Shown here in pieces: positions 14,528 to 21,959 of a stretch of DNA of 22,309 bases (positions are counted from its first letter, which is position 1; every line of letters starts with the position of its first letter). The notes beneath the pieces are model-generated. The model worked only from the letters and a program-made list of their open reading frames with translations. It was not told the origin of the DNA and searched no databases. The translations under genes and the position numbers were made by a program. Origin of the DNA: Methanocella_A sp035319305 (GTDB lineage Archaea; Halobacteriota; Methanocellia; Methanocellales; Methanocellaceae). Location: NCBI GenBank assembly GCA_035319305.1, contig DATHCY010000295.1, positions 1-22,309 on the forward strand, given 5' to 3'.

Positions 14528-14650
14528 TAAAAGTATTGCCCTGTGACAAGGATTTTTATTATATCCAGGACCAAATAGCTTACAACATCGCCGTTTCTGA
14601 GGATGATTATGATATATGCGATTTACCATATCCTTAAGGGGTGAGTCTTT

Positions 14651-16093
14651 ATGGTCCCGGTCGAAATCAAGAAAATATCGTTATATAATACGTTGACTCA
14701 GACGGTGGAAGAGTTCAGGCCGTTGGACGATAACAATGTACGAATGTACGTATGCGGCCCCACGGTCTACGACTACTGTCATATGGGCCATGCCCGATCC
14801 TATATCGTCTTCGACGTTATCCGGAGGCATCTGAAGTACCGGGGCTATAAGGTCATATATGTTCAGAACTTCACTGATGTGGACGATAAGATCCTCAAAC
14901 GGGCAAGAGAACTGGACGTATCGCCCTCGGATCTCTCCAGCAAGTTCGTGTCCGCTTACTTCGAAGATATGGACCGGCTCAACGTGACGAGGGCTGACTA
15001 TTATCCCCGGGTCACCGAATATATGGGGCAGATCATATACATTGTGCAAACGTTGGTTGAAAAAAGCTTTGCTTATGAGTCAGAGGGCAGCGTATACTTT
15101 AGCATCGATAGCATGAAAAGCGAAGTCGGAGTTCTCTCCCACCAGACTTATGACTCGCTCAAGGTGGGCGCCAGAATTAGCCCGGATGAGCGGAAGCGAA
15201 ACCCCATGGACTTTGTGCTTTGGAAAGCGGTAAAACCAGGTGAAAGCCTGTCCTGGGACAGCCCCTGGGGTAAGGGTCGGCCAGGGTGGCATATCGAGTG
15301 TACTGCCATGTCGATCAACCTGCTGGGCGATCAGATTGATATCCATGGCGGTGGGATGGATCTTATCTTCCCTCACCACGAATCCGAGGTGCTCCAGTCT
15401 GAGGCATACACGGGCAAACGCCCGTTTTCAAAGTACTGGATCCACAATGGCTTTCTGCTCATCGATAAAGAGAAGATGTCCAAGTCACTGGGCAACTTCT
15501 TCCTGATCCGGGATGTTCTGGAAAAATTTTCCCCGGAGACCGTCCGGTTTTTTATCCTGAATACCAACTATCAGAGTCCGCTCGATTTCAGCGACGCCGG
15601 TTTGGGGGACGCCGAAAAAGCGCTGGCACGCATCAGGAACGCCCTGGAAGATCTTAAGCTCAGAATGAGGCGGGCGACGTTCAAAACATCCGAAATCAGC
15701 TTGAGTGTGCAGGATATGATCACAGAGAGTCGTCGCAGGTTTGATATGCACATGGACAACAATTTTAGCACTAGGGAGGCGATCGCGGAGGTATTTGACT
15801 TTACACGGAGTGTGAACCGGCTGCTTACTGGCAGCAACCCATCCTATGGAGAGCTGGAGCAGGTATCAGCATTGTACGAGCATTTCAGCGAGATACTGGG
15901 CGTTCAGTGGGAGGTAGAGGCCGGCGGCCAAGATGCCCTGGCGGGGGAATTAATGGACCTGATCATCGATATCCGGGCTGTAGTTCGCCGAAAGAAGGAC
16001 TTCGAAACCTCCGATCTCATCCGCAGCCGGCTCAAAGAGCTGGGAATCACCTTGGAAGATACCGCGGAGGGCGTGAAGATAAAGCGCCAATAG
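14651..16093 (+). CDS. cysS: Cysteinyl-tRNA synthetase
   Basis: 480 aa, class I aminoacyl-tRNA synthetase that charges tRNA-Cys with cysteine using ATP. Catalytic motifs are intact: the HIGH motif as HMGH (44-47) and KMSKS near residue 275. The zinc site that discriminates cysteine is present: Cys35 in YVCGPTVYD, the Cys in WHIECTAM (about residue 217), and HHESE just after (GGGMDLIFPHHESE). The C-terminal anticodon-binding helical region ends with LKELGITLEDTAEGVKIKRQ, the usual tail. GGGGTGAG lies 5-6 nt before ATG 14651, a good ribosome-binding site. Some methanogens make Cys-tRNA only by the SepRS/SepCysS route; this organism has at least the direct route. Confidence 0.97.
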   Translation: MVPVEIKKISLYNTLTQTVEEFRPLDDNNVRMYVCGPTVYDYCHMGHARSYIVFDVIRRHLKYRGYKVIYVQNFTDVDDKILKRARELDVSPSDLSSKFVSAYFEDMDRLNVTRADYYPRVTEYMGQIIYIVQTLVEKSFAYESEGSVYFSIDSMKSEVGVLSHQTYDSLKVGARISPDERKRNPMDFVLWKAVKPGESLSWDSPWGKGRPGWHIECTAMSINLLGDQIDIHGGGMDLIFPHHESEVLQSEAYTGKRPFSKYWIHNGFLLIDKEKMSKSLGNFFLIRDVLEKFSPETVRFFILNTNYQSPLDFSDAGLGDAEKALARIRNALEDLKLRMRRATFKTSEISLSVQDMITESRRRFDMHMDNNFSTREAIAEVFDFTRSVNRLLTGSNPSYGELEQVSALYEHFSEILGVQWEVEAGGQDALAGELMDLIIDIRAVVRRKKDFETSDLIRSRLKELGITLEDTAEGVKIKRQ

Positions 16094-16166
16094 AGAAGGG
16101 GATTTCTGGTAGCAGGCTAATGCGATAGTATCATCGATTTGTATTAGTGCAATCCGGTATCCACGT

Positions 16167-16246
16167 GCTCGCTTTGGTGGCTGTGCTTGTGTTGGTGGTT
16201 GTGTGATCCTGCCCTTGCTGGGGGTTCCTATGGGTAGCACGAAAAC
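16167..16246 (+). repeat. Dispersed repeat of about 80 bp, copy 2 (after cysS)
   Basis: It starts GCTCGCTTTGGTGG, has GGTGGTTGTGTGATCCT in the middle and ends CTGGGGGTTCC, then GGGTAGCACGAAAAC. It matches 6409-6492. It lies 73 nt after the cysS stop, on the same strand as that gene. The remaining bases to 16330 hold nothing else recognisable. Confidence 0.75.
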
Positions 16247-16360
16247 GCCAACGCAATAAGCATGGGAATACTGACAATCTATATAATCTGTTTTGATCTG
16301 CGTCCGTTATGCTTAAATCGGTTGTCAACAGGGCGAGTCGCTGTGTTATGCGGTATTAGA

Positions 16361-16370
16361 TTTATAAATG
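16361..16370 (+). promoter_or_regulatory. TATA box of the metalloprotease gene
   Basis: TTTATAAATG is centred about 25 nt before ATG 16390. No ribosome-binding site is visible, consistent with a leaderless start. Confidence 0.55.
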
Positions 16371-16389
16371 GGCTTTCAACAGCTATACA

Positions 16390-17175
16390 ATGAGATGGGT
16401 GGCATTGGTGTGCGTTCTGCTGCTTATAGCCTCGGGAATCGGCGAGCATACGGAACATTTTAACATCAGGTATAGTGATTGTTATCAGTCAGATTCCGAT
16501 ACGGGTAAAGTGCTCGAGAACGCGTATAACTATGTCAACATGTACCTTGGCACAGTTCCACCATCGATCAAAGTCATTGTGGTAAATAAGAGCAGGATGG
16601 ATGCGGTGGGAAAACATGTAGAAGCATTTTCGGCCTGGAGCCGACGGTCAAGCTCGATCGTATTGCGTGATGAGACGTTGAAGGATCCGAAGTCCCTTTC
16701 GATCGTTGTAAAGCATGAAATCTGCCACCTGGGGTTGAATAGCATCATGGAGTTCAAGGACGATGGGCAGTTTGGATGGATGGAGGAAGGCGTTTGCATG
16801 GTGATCTCTGGAGAGCCGCTAGACGATCTCAAGGTTTCAAAGTGTATTGTCGGCAAAGGCTTCCTCAATACGTCAGAAATTGCTGCTGCAGTCGACAGCA
16901 ACGATTATCAGGTATGTAAAAACGGTTATCTGCAATCATATAGCTTGTGCAAATACATAACGATGAAGTATGGGGTTCGGACGCTGATCGACATCATAAA
17001 AAATCCTGAGAGGGACTTTGGAGGGTCTTTTCGAGCATGTACCTCCAGGGATTTTGCATCGTTTTATGAGGAATGGAAAGCTTACGTCGAGGGTACTGCT
17101 GCCGGAGGGCTTCAGATGGACTTTACGGATGTCTGGCGAAATATGATCCTTGGAGAAGTCGGGGGCGGCGCTTGA
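16390..17175 (+). CDS. Secreted zinc metalloprotease-like protein (gluzincin, HExxH)
   Basis: 261 aa. The signal peptide (residues about 1-18, hydrophobic WVALVCVLLLIASG) directs export. The zinc motif is HEICH (His109, Glu110, His113) within VVKHEICHLGLN, followed about 20 residues later by WMEEGV, whose Glu133 can be the third zinc ligand as in MA-clan gluzincins with a WxxEG motif. It is therefore a probable extracellular or surface peptidase, about 240 aa when mature. Six cysteines after residue 30 could form disulfides. The substrate is unknown. The gene downstream begins only 24-36 nt later and may be related in function or merely adjacent, since its own TATA box is present. Confidence 0.8.
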   Translation: MRWVALVCVLLLIASGIGEHTEHFNIRYSDCYQSDSDTGKVLENAYNYVNMYLGTVPPSIKVIVVNKSRMDAVGKHVEAFSAWSRRSSSIVLRDETLKDPKSLSIVVKHEICHLGLNSIMEFKDDGQFGWMEEGVCMVISGEPLDDLKVSKCIVGKGFLNTSEIAAAVDSNDYQVCKNGYLQSYSLCKYITMKYGVRTLIDIIKNPERDFGGSFRACTSRDFASFYEEWKAYVEGTAAGGLQMDFTDVWRNMILGEVGGGA

Positions 17176-17178
17176 AAA

Positions 17179-17187
17179 ATTATATAA
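17179..17187 (+). promoter_or_regulatory. TATA box downstream of the metalloprotease gene
   Basis: ATTATATAA is centred about 28 nt before ATG 17212, predicting an independent leaderless transcript for the next gene. Confidence 0.5.
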
Positions 17188-17211
17188 TCCTCGGGGTGAA
17201 TGATAATACAC

Positions 17212-17859
17212 ATGATCAAAGTCGCTATCCAGCACCGGGTATACTCGCAGAACAAGGTCAAAATCAAAAATGTCATCAAGAAGTATGGCATGTCATGGGA
17301 TAGCGGCAGGAATGGCTGGGTCAATTCGGCGACAGGCGATGGCGTGTACATCGATAAGTCCATCATGGACATGATCCTTAGTGACTCATTCTCCAGCGAT
17401 AAGCCGATGACGATGTTTATTGACTCCGGCAATAGGGAGTTTCTCGCCGAGATGGAGGCGATGTGCAAAGCTCTCGGCGGAGAATTGACGTACGATGTTA
17501 TCCAGGAAAAGCCTGGACCTGGTAGCGTATCACCACAGGCAATACCTGTGAGAAAGTCGGCTGTAGTAGGAAGGCCTGATGATATCTTTGTCAGATTGAA
17601 AATCCGGGATCATGATGGCTGTAATACCAAAGAGTTTTCTGGCCGGGCGATGATGGACCTGCGGGGTGTAGACGGCCGCTGGGATCGGCGCAAAAGCCAG
17701 GTGCTGGAGGAATATAAGAGGCTCGGGCTTGACAGGGAGACCGTCGAAAAATTTATCCGTCGGGAAGAAATCGCCTTTAGGAAGCATAATGCGTGCTGGG
17801 TAACAGGGGATTTCTCGGACTCGGAAAAAGCTATGTCCGGCGATCCGGATGATAAGTGA
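17212..17859 (+). CDS. Hypothetical two-part protein, 215 aa
   Basis: ATG 17212 is preferred because the TATA box lies about 28 nt upstream; ATG 17200 is in frame, but GGGGTGA abuts it directly. Residues about 1-95 form a compact alpha/beta part beginning MIKVAIQHRVYSQNKVKIKN. A Pro/Ser linker (about 100-115, KPGPGSVSPQAIPV) leads to a charged, helical C-terminal part (residues about 125-215, with DRRKSQVLEEYKRLGLDRET). There is no signal peptide, so it is cytoplasmic. I recognise no family. Confidence 0.65.
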   Translation: MIKVAIQHRVYSQNKVKIKNVIKKYGMSWDSGRNGWVNSATGDGVYIDKSIMDMILSDSFSSDKPMTMFIDSGNREFLAEMEAMCKALGGELTYDVIQEKPGPGSVSPQAIPVRKSAVVGRPDDIFVRLKIRDHDGCNTKEFSGRAMMDLRGVDGRWDRRKSQVLEEYKRLGLDRETVEKFIRREEIAFRKHNACWVTGDFSDSEKAMSGDPDDK

Positions 17860-17975
17860 ACGGGTATATCTGCTTAACTTTTCGATTTCTGTTCAAATTT
17901 TGTCATTATAGCGATTATTATTGTATTTAACCATATAAAAAATATCAATTCATCAAAAAAGGTTACTGTGTATGC

Positions 17976-18007
17976 CGTCTAATTTCATCTAAAATCACGA
18001 TTAGACG
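17976..18007. promoter_or_regulatory. Inverted repeat upstream of the MC1 gene, candidate operator
   Basis: The perfect arms CGTCTAAT (17976-17983) and ATTAGACG (18000-18007) are separated by 16 nt, so their centres are 24 bp apart, about two helical turns. It lies 60 nt before the MC1 start, just upstream of the AT-rich promoter zone (TTTATAGA near 18035). It could be a dimeric regulator site; a terminator of the previous gene is less likely because no T-run follows. Confidence 0.5.
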
Positions 18008-18066
18008 ATAACAACTGTTAAATATTAATTAAGCTTTATAGATAACCTTGAAGGAGGCCGATCATA

Positions 18067-18438
18067 ATGGCAAAGAAAGAAATTGTTGAAAGTTCGTCCA
18101 GAGAAAAAAAGAACTTCGGTCTGATCAACGAAAAAGGGGAAGAAATTGGAACCTACAGTGGGGCGCAACCCAGGGATGCAGCGTTAAAAGCCGCAAACCG
18201 TGGCACTGCACACATAGTACTCCGTGAAAAGGGCACCAAGAAGCTCCACTATTTCAAAGGAACGAGAGAGCTCGTCGCAGCACCTCCAAACGCACCGGAG
18301 TGGATCAAGAAGGCTGCAGCACAAAATAAGGGGAAAATATACAAGGCAAATGTCGAGAAAGTCGGCACTGCCAGCCTGGAATACAGCGAACTGGAGAGGA
18401 ACCCCAAGTCTCTGTTTAAAGTGCCTTCCAAGAAATGA
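18067..18438 (+). CDS. Chromosomal protein MC1 family
   Basis: 123 aa, a monomeric archaeal architectural DNA-binding protein that bends DNA and compacts the chromosome. The MC1 core is evident: KNFGLINEKGEEIGTYSG (about 15-32), QPRDAALKAANRG (about 34-46), VLREKGTKKLHYFKG (about 51-65) and APPNAPEWI (about 72-80), parallel to the PRQAALKAANRG and APKNRPDW segments of Methanosarcina MC1. It is longer than the roughly 93-aa standard by a C-terminal extension that ends in a basic VPSKK. GGAGG stands about 10 nt before ATG 18067. A candidate operator lies upstream. A second DNA- or stress-associated small gene follows about 100 nt downstream. Confidence 0.93.
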   Translation: MAKKEIVESSSREKKNFGLINEKGEEIGTYSGAQPRDAALKAANRGTAHIVLREKGTKKLHYFKGTRELVAAPPNAPEWIKKAAAQNKGKIYKANVEKVGTASLEYSELERNPKSLFKVPSKK

Positions 18439-18537
18439 TGGGAAAAGCACCAATTTCTTTTGTACTTTTTACTTATTCAATAATAATTTTGGCATATTGT
18501 TATAAACTAGATGGTATATTTGGTATTAGTGATACTT

Positions 18538-18705
18538 ATGGCTAGGAAAGAAGCGAAAGGTGATATTAGCGTAAGGGAAGCGGGAAGGCGCGGCGGAAAC
18601 ACTACCAAGGAACGTCACGGCCCTGACTTCTACAAGGACATCGGACATAAAGGCGGCCAGAAAGTCCGTGAGCTAATCGAGAGGGGCAAGACGCAGGAGC
18701 GCTAA
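18538..18705 (+). CDS. KGG-motif small stress-type protein
   Basis: 55 aa from ATG 18538, which follows AGTGATAC, a fair ribosome-binding site; a start at 18511 would add nine hydrophobic residues that do not belong to the family. It has the KGG arrangement: REAGRRGGNTTKERHG, then FYKDIGHKGGQKVRE, the Gly-rich repeats of the general stress / LEA-like family (PF10685). The protein is hydrophilic and very basic. In bacteria such proteins build up under stress and are thought to protect macromolecules or DNA; the archaeal role is unknown. TTATAAAC near 18500 can be its TATA box. A strong hairpin follows. Confidence 0.85.
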   Translation: MARKEAKGDISVREAGRRGGNTTKERHGPDFYKDIGHKGGQKVRELIERGKTQER

Positions 18706-18740
18706 ATAAAGCTTCTGCACAGCATGCCCTTGAATAACTG

Positions 18741-18758
18741 CGGGGGTTATAGCCCCCG
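18741..18758 (+). terminator. Hairpin terminator after the KGG gene
   Basis: The arms CGGGGG and CCCCCG enclose the loop TTATAG. An A- and T-rich stretch (TAAAAGCTTATTTTAT) follows, 36 nt past the stop codon. Confidence 0.6.
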
Positions 18759-18779
18759 TAAAAGCTTATTTTATAAGAA

Positions 18780-18955
18780 TGTAGCCTTAGGTTGGAATAA
18801 CCCGGTTACTTTAGCGTTGGAGGGACTCCGACCACTTGAGGCTCAACAAGTATTCGACAAGCCGCTCATACATATCAGATTTCTCAGACTGGGATTGCAG
18901 TCTGTCGCTGTTAAAGCGTAGAAGCCCATAGACGTTAGCCGCGAGAGCGGTCACT
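18780..18955 (+). pseudogene. tnpB 3'-end remnant with decayed right end
   Basis: The frame ending at the TAG at 18919-18921 reads LRLGLQSVAVKA-stop, and beyond the stop come AAGCCCATAGACGTTAGCC and related bases. This resembles the usual C-terminus of an IS200/IS605 TnpB running into the right-end stem (GLQSxAxxxGSPRx with AAGCCCACGACTTTAGTCG). A second tail of the same kind is at 21525-21572. Everything upstream of about 18780 is lost. The assignment rests on the tail similarity and is tentative. The 18759-19076 interval holds nothing else supported. Confidence 0.4.
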
Positions 18956-19076
18956 GTTCTGCAACATGTTGTACAACGGATCCGGGCCATTAAGACGGCA
19001 ATGGTGTAGTTAATCACAGGACCCAACGGGATTCAGCGACAGGAGTGTGTCGATGATATATCAAATTCCAAAAAGA

Positions 19077-19100
19077 ATATTAAGGGGTATACCTTAATAT
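19077..19100. repeat. Perfect 9-bp palindromic hairpin
   Basis: ATATTAAGG (19077-19085) and CCTTAATAT (19092-19100) enclose GGTATA. The word TATACCTTAA recurs at 19145-19154, inside the neighbouring inverted repeat, so it may be a repeated binding motif. Confidence 0.6.
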
Positions 19101-19107
19101 AGTAAGC

Positions 19108-19187
19108 GTCCGGAGCTTAACAAAAAATACCCCCATCGGTGAATTATACCTTAAAAGCGTTGTCACCATAATTCAACGGCTCCGGAC
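19108..19187. ncRNA. Nested inverted repeats of 80 nt, possible structured RNA
   Basis: The outer arms GTCCGGAGC (19108-19116) and GCTCCGGAC (19179-19187) match perfectly. Inside, TGAATTAT and ATAATTCA (about 19139-19176) also match, and GGTGA/TCACC offers an alternative pairing. Two nested perfect stems suggest a folded RNA or a small palindromic element. It lies about 140 nt upstream of the secreted-protein gene at 19329. The ncRNA label is tentative; no promoter is proven. Confidence 0.4.
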
Positions 19188-19328
19188 TAAATTCTATTGT
19201 ATCATCCCGAAAATTATGGGGAATCCGAAATAAATTTGGTCAACATATAATAACCCTTTGATTATACTGGTATACGGGTATAGTAGTTAGCAAACAATGG
19301 GTGTATATTAAGATCAACAGGTGGGTAC

Positions 19329-20198
19329 GTGAGGCTATCTAAAATCAACACCGTCGGGTGTGTTGCGGCACTTATATTTGTTACGATATTGGCCCTGAGC
19401 ATTTTTCCGTTGAACTCCAGTGCGATCGAGCTTCGACCGGAAATACGCGTCGGCGATATCACATTTGGTAGCGACGTAATGACAACAGGTTTAAGTCAGA
19501 GCGTCTTTCACCAGCAGACGCTAGCTTCTACGGATGGAGAGGCAGCCGCGGTCGCTTTCGAGAATGACAGGCCAGTTCCGACAATTACGCAGGCCAGCGA
19601 TCAGTCGGTCGCCGCCACAAGCACGGGCTTCTTTCAGGCCGATCTACCATTTTACCCTTGTCTCAACAATGGTGCGTCACCGGTAGGCATCGGCCAGATC
19701 GGAGTGCCATATCCCGTGACAACAGCGGATTTCTCAGGAAGCGATATCATGTTTCCTGAGATGACCAACCAGGGTAACTTACTTAACGACTCAAAACTCG
19801 TATCCATGAATAGCACACGAAAAACTCTGCCATCCCCCGGATCTACCGCGACTGGCAACCTGCAAACCCTCTATGATAGGCAGGGGATCAATAATAGTGG
19901 ACTGAACGCCAAAGACGCAAACATGCCGGTGATCTTATCCAGCCAGACATTTAACTTCGATGCAGAGCCGGATCAGATCAATAACACCAGCCTTGTCGAG
20001 CGTCTCTGGCGCAACTCTCACGTCGGAAAACTGATGGACAATGCGTACGAAGGGGACACCGCAGGCCCCAACTGGATCATGCCATATCAAGATCCATATG
20101 ATCTGATGCAAATGCACTGCCCGGGTAATGTGATTAAGTATTCGCTTGAAGAAACAAAGCCCGGTGCAAACCTCATTCGCTCCTTCTGGGAATTATAG
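19329..20198 (+). CDS. Secreted protein of unknown function, 289 aa
   Basis: It starts at GTG 19329, preceded by AGGTGGGT, a good ribosome-binding site. The signal peptide is basic MRLSK, then hydrophobic CVAALIFVTILALSIF, with likely cleavage after NSSA (residue about 32). The mature part is polar, with many Asn, Ser, Thr and Gln and several N-x-S/T sequons (about residues 152, 160, 188 and 218), fitting a glycosylated surface protein. There is no C-terminal anchor, so it is probably released or bound to other envelope proteins. I recognise no domain. It is followed on the same strand by the PKD-domain surface protein. Confidence 0.75.
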   Translation: MRLSKINTVGCVAALIFVTILALSIFPLNSSAIELRPEIRVGDITFGSDVMTTGLSQSVFHQQTLASTDGEAAAVAFENDRPVPTITQASDQSVAATSTGFFQADLPFYPCLNNGASPVGIGQIGVPYPVTTADFSGSDIMFPEMTNQGNLLNDSKLVSMNSTRKTLPSPGSTATGNLQTLYDRQGINNSGLNAKDANMPVILSSQTFNFDAEPDQINNTSLVERLWRNSHVGKLMDNAYEGDTAGPNWIMPYQDPYDLMQMHCPGNVIKYSLEETKPGANLIRSFWEL

Positions 20199-20455
20199 CG
20201 CATCGATCATATATTCCCAATAGCGGTGCTGCAGGCAGAGGACTCAAGATAGAAGCTGAATCATAAGCCCGCAACTTAGTTATGGGTAATTGATAAGAAT
20301 TATATGCTATGATTGCCTAATAAGCGATATACTATGGTTGTATAGCGTGCGCCTGGTCATATCATCATAATCGCAGGCCGCAACGCGTTCACTATCTCAA
20401 GAGAGAATTTTTAACATGAAATCCCAGTCAATCATGAACAGGAGGGTATAAAGAG

Positions 20456-21181
20456 ATGAAAATTTTAACACCGATAGTAACAATCGTACTGGTGCTCGCA
20501 ATCAGCACAGGAACCGTCTATGCATATACTGATTCTTGCTTCACCGAGACACCTACAAATTCAACAGGCAACGCGGTAAACGTACAGTTCACTGATATCA
20601 GTACCACTAATAATGGAAGCATCACTTCATGGTCCTGGGATTTCGGCGATGGCTCAACGTCTAAAACACAAAATCCGTCGCATACCTACACCCCGGGAGT
20701 CTATACTGTGACGCTCACCGTCAAGAACAGCAAAGGGGATACGGACAAAGAAGTTAAAAAAGACTGCATAACTATCCTGACGCCTACCCCGGCCGGTGCA
20801 CCGCCAACAATCAATTTTACCCTGATAAGGGGCGGTGCTGTGCCTTCACCTACGAATCAAACATCATCTTTAGGGACAAATAACTCGAGCATAAATAACT
20901 CGAGCATAAATAACTCGAGCCTAAATAACTCGAGCCTAAACACTACGACAAACAAAGTCGCTGCGACAAGCGAAGCTTCTACTAACGGATCAGTAACGGC
21001 TACACCGATCACTGAATCTACTACGAATAACACAACGGTTACGACGGATACGGCGGCGAAAACCAATACTAATGTCCTGTCAAACCCATTGGTCTTGGGC
21101 ACATTCTTTATTACATTCCTGGTGCTCGTCATCGCTGGAGTCGGAGTGATGGTGCTAAAAATCATGGGCAGGAAACTTTGA
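20456..21181 (+). CDS. PKD-domain surface protein with sequon-rich linker and C-terminal TM anchor
   Basis: 241 aa. The signal peptide (about 1-23, ending VYAY) is followed by one PKD domain (about 30-108) with the hallmark WSWDFGDGSTS (59-69) and PSHTYTPGVYTVTLTV (74-89). PKD folds mediate surface adhesion in methanogen S-layer and cell-surface proteins. Residues about 135-205 are a Thr/Asn/Ser linker with four NNSS(I/L) units that create overlapping N-glycosylation sequons. A membrane helix (about 211-234) and a short basic tail, KIMGRKL, anchor it with the PKD domain outside. AGGAGGGT lies about 8 nt before ATG 20456. Two similar 14-mers (ATATGCTATGATTG 20302, ATATACTATGGTTG 20327) lie upstream and could be regulatory. 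Confidence 0.88.
   Translation: MKILTPIVTIVLVLAISTGTVYAYTDSCFTETPTNSTGNAVNVQFTDISTTNNGSITSWSWDFGDGSTSKTQNPSHTYTPGVYTVTLTVKNSKGDTDKEVKKDCITILTPTPAGAPPTINFTLIRGGAVPSPTNQTSSLGTNNSSINNSSINNSSLNNSSLNTTTNKVAATSEASTNGSVTATPITESTTNNTTVTTDTAAKTNTNVLSNPLVLGTFFITFLVLVIAGVGVMVLKIMGRKL
20879..20938 (+). repeat. 15-bp unit repeated four times in the PKD gene
   Basis: AATAACTCGAGCATA, or CTA at the end, occurs four times in frame and encodes NNSSI/L. Length variation by slippage would change the number of glycosylation sites without breaking the frame. Confidence 0.9.
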
Positions 21182-21195
21182 ATTAAAATTTTTAA

Positions 21196-21254
21196 GAGTG
21201 GGCTGTGGGGGTGAAGAAACCCCACAGACTTTAGCCGCGGGGCGAATCCACTCA
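21196..21254 (+). mobile_element. Solo IS200/IS605-like right-end hairpin (copy C)
   Basis: It reads GGGCTGTGGGGGTGAAGAAA, CCCCACAGACTTTAGCCGCGG, GGCGAATCCACTC, collinear with the reverse complement of copies A and B. The arms CTGTGGGG (21203-21210) and CCCCACAG (21220-21227) are perfect. Lying 15 nt after the PKD gene stop, it may also act as that gene's terminator. Confidence 0.5.
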
Positions 21255-21524
21255 TTTTTCGGGGATTTCACCCATACTTTCAGCTTGTCTTCTACATCGT
21301 GTTATGCACATGGGAGCCCCGGACAGGATGGGAACACGTTCCATGCACATCCAGTTTTTCTGCTGCAACACGGTGGAAATTCAACGATATAATACCATAT
21401 TCAGTTATTTATACACTACCGGTTGCCTTATGGCAGTATTCGAAGAGTGAATTCATCTCACCGTTTTTGATGGGGGGTTCTCTACTGGCCATGTTATGCT
21501 AAAAATCGCAAAAAATATTCTCAT

Positions 21525-21572
21525 ATGGGATTACAATCTATCGCTAACAATTCTGGAAGCCCACGAATTTAG
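21525..21572 (+). pseudogene. tnpB C-terminal tail remnant
   Basis: The frame encodes MGLQSIANNSGSPRI and then stops in GAAGCCCACGAATTTAGCATGG, which is how TnpB genes of IS200/IS605 elements end (GLQS...GSPR running into the right-end stem). Only this tail remains. The 21255-21524 interval shows no gene. Confidence 0.5.
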
Positions 21573-21646
21573 CATGGATAGTAGTCGCGAGGGGATAGTA
21601 GTATACAAAAATGCCGGGCGGTCATCGAAGTTGTCAACGGATAGAG

Positions 21647-21781
21647 CTTAACCGCTGCGCCAAGGCCTCAGCTGATGAGGTGATCGGTGAACATATGAAG
21701 CGTTTCAAGTGCAGGGAGGGTGAGTTGAACACCCACAAAACAGATCTGCAGTCTGCCGCTACTGAGATCTCATTTGTATAA
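21647..21781 (+). pseudogene. Possible zinc-ribbon / transposase relic
   Basis: A 44-codon frame contains RCAKASADEVIGEH, then MKRFKCREGELNTHKTDLQS and a stop. It looks like a zinc ribbon whose CxxC pairs are broken by mutation, and the tail DLQSAA echoes the two tnpB tails nearby. No start or ribosome-binding site is seen. 21782-21959 is AT-rich with nothing supported. Confidence 0.3.
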
Positions 21782-21959
21782 CTTTAAACGGAGCCTTGTA
21801 ATGATTCCGTTGCAGCAAACGATTTTTATTCGCAGCCTTTTTACCTACCGGTTCGAGCAGATAACACCCGCCTATATTTGGCTTATTTGGATATTTTTCA
21901 GGGGTGTCATTATACCAACGATCTGCCGCTATTATTGATTAAAAAATACTCTTTTGCTG

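Noticed and set aside
15950..16328. Minus-strand frames crossing the end of cysS and the repeat of about 80 bp
   Set aside because: The similarity to a frame after polB comes from the non-coding repeat, not from a shared protein.
21198..21502. Two overlapping plus-strand frames of 64 and 67 codons after the PKD gene
   Set aside because: They have no ribosome-binding site or family resemblance, and the first begins inside the IS-like hairpin.
21845..21860. GGTTCGA word suggesting a tRNA T-arm
   Set aside because: No acceptor or anticodon stems can be paired around it.
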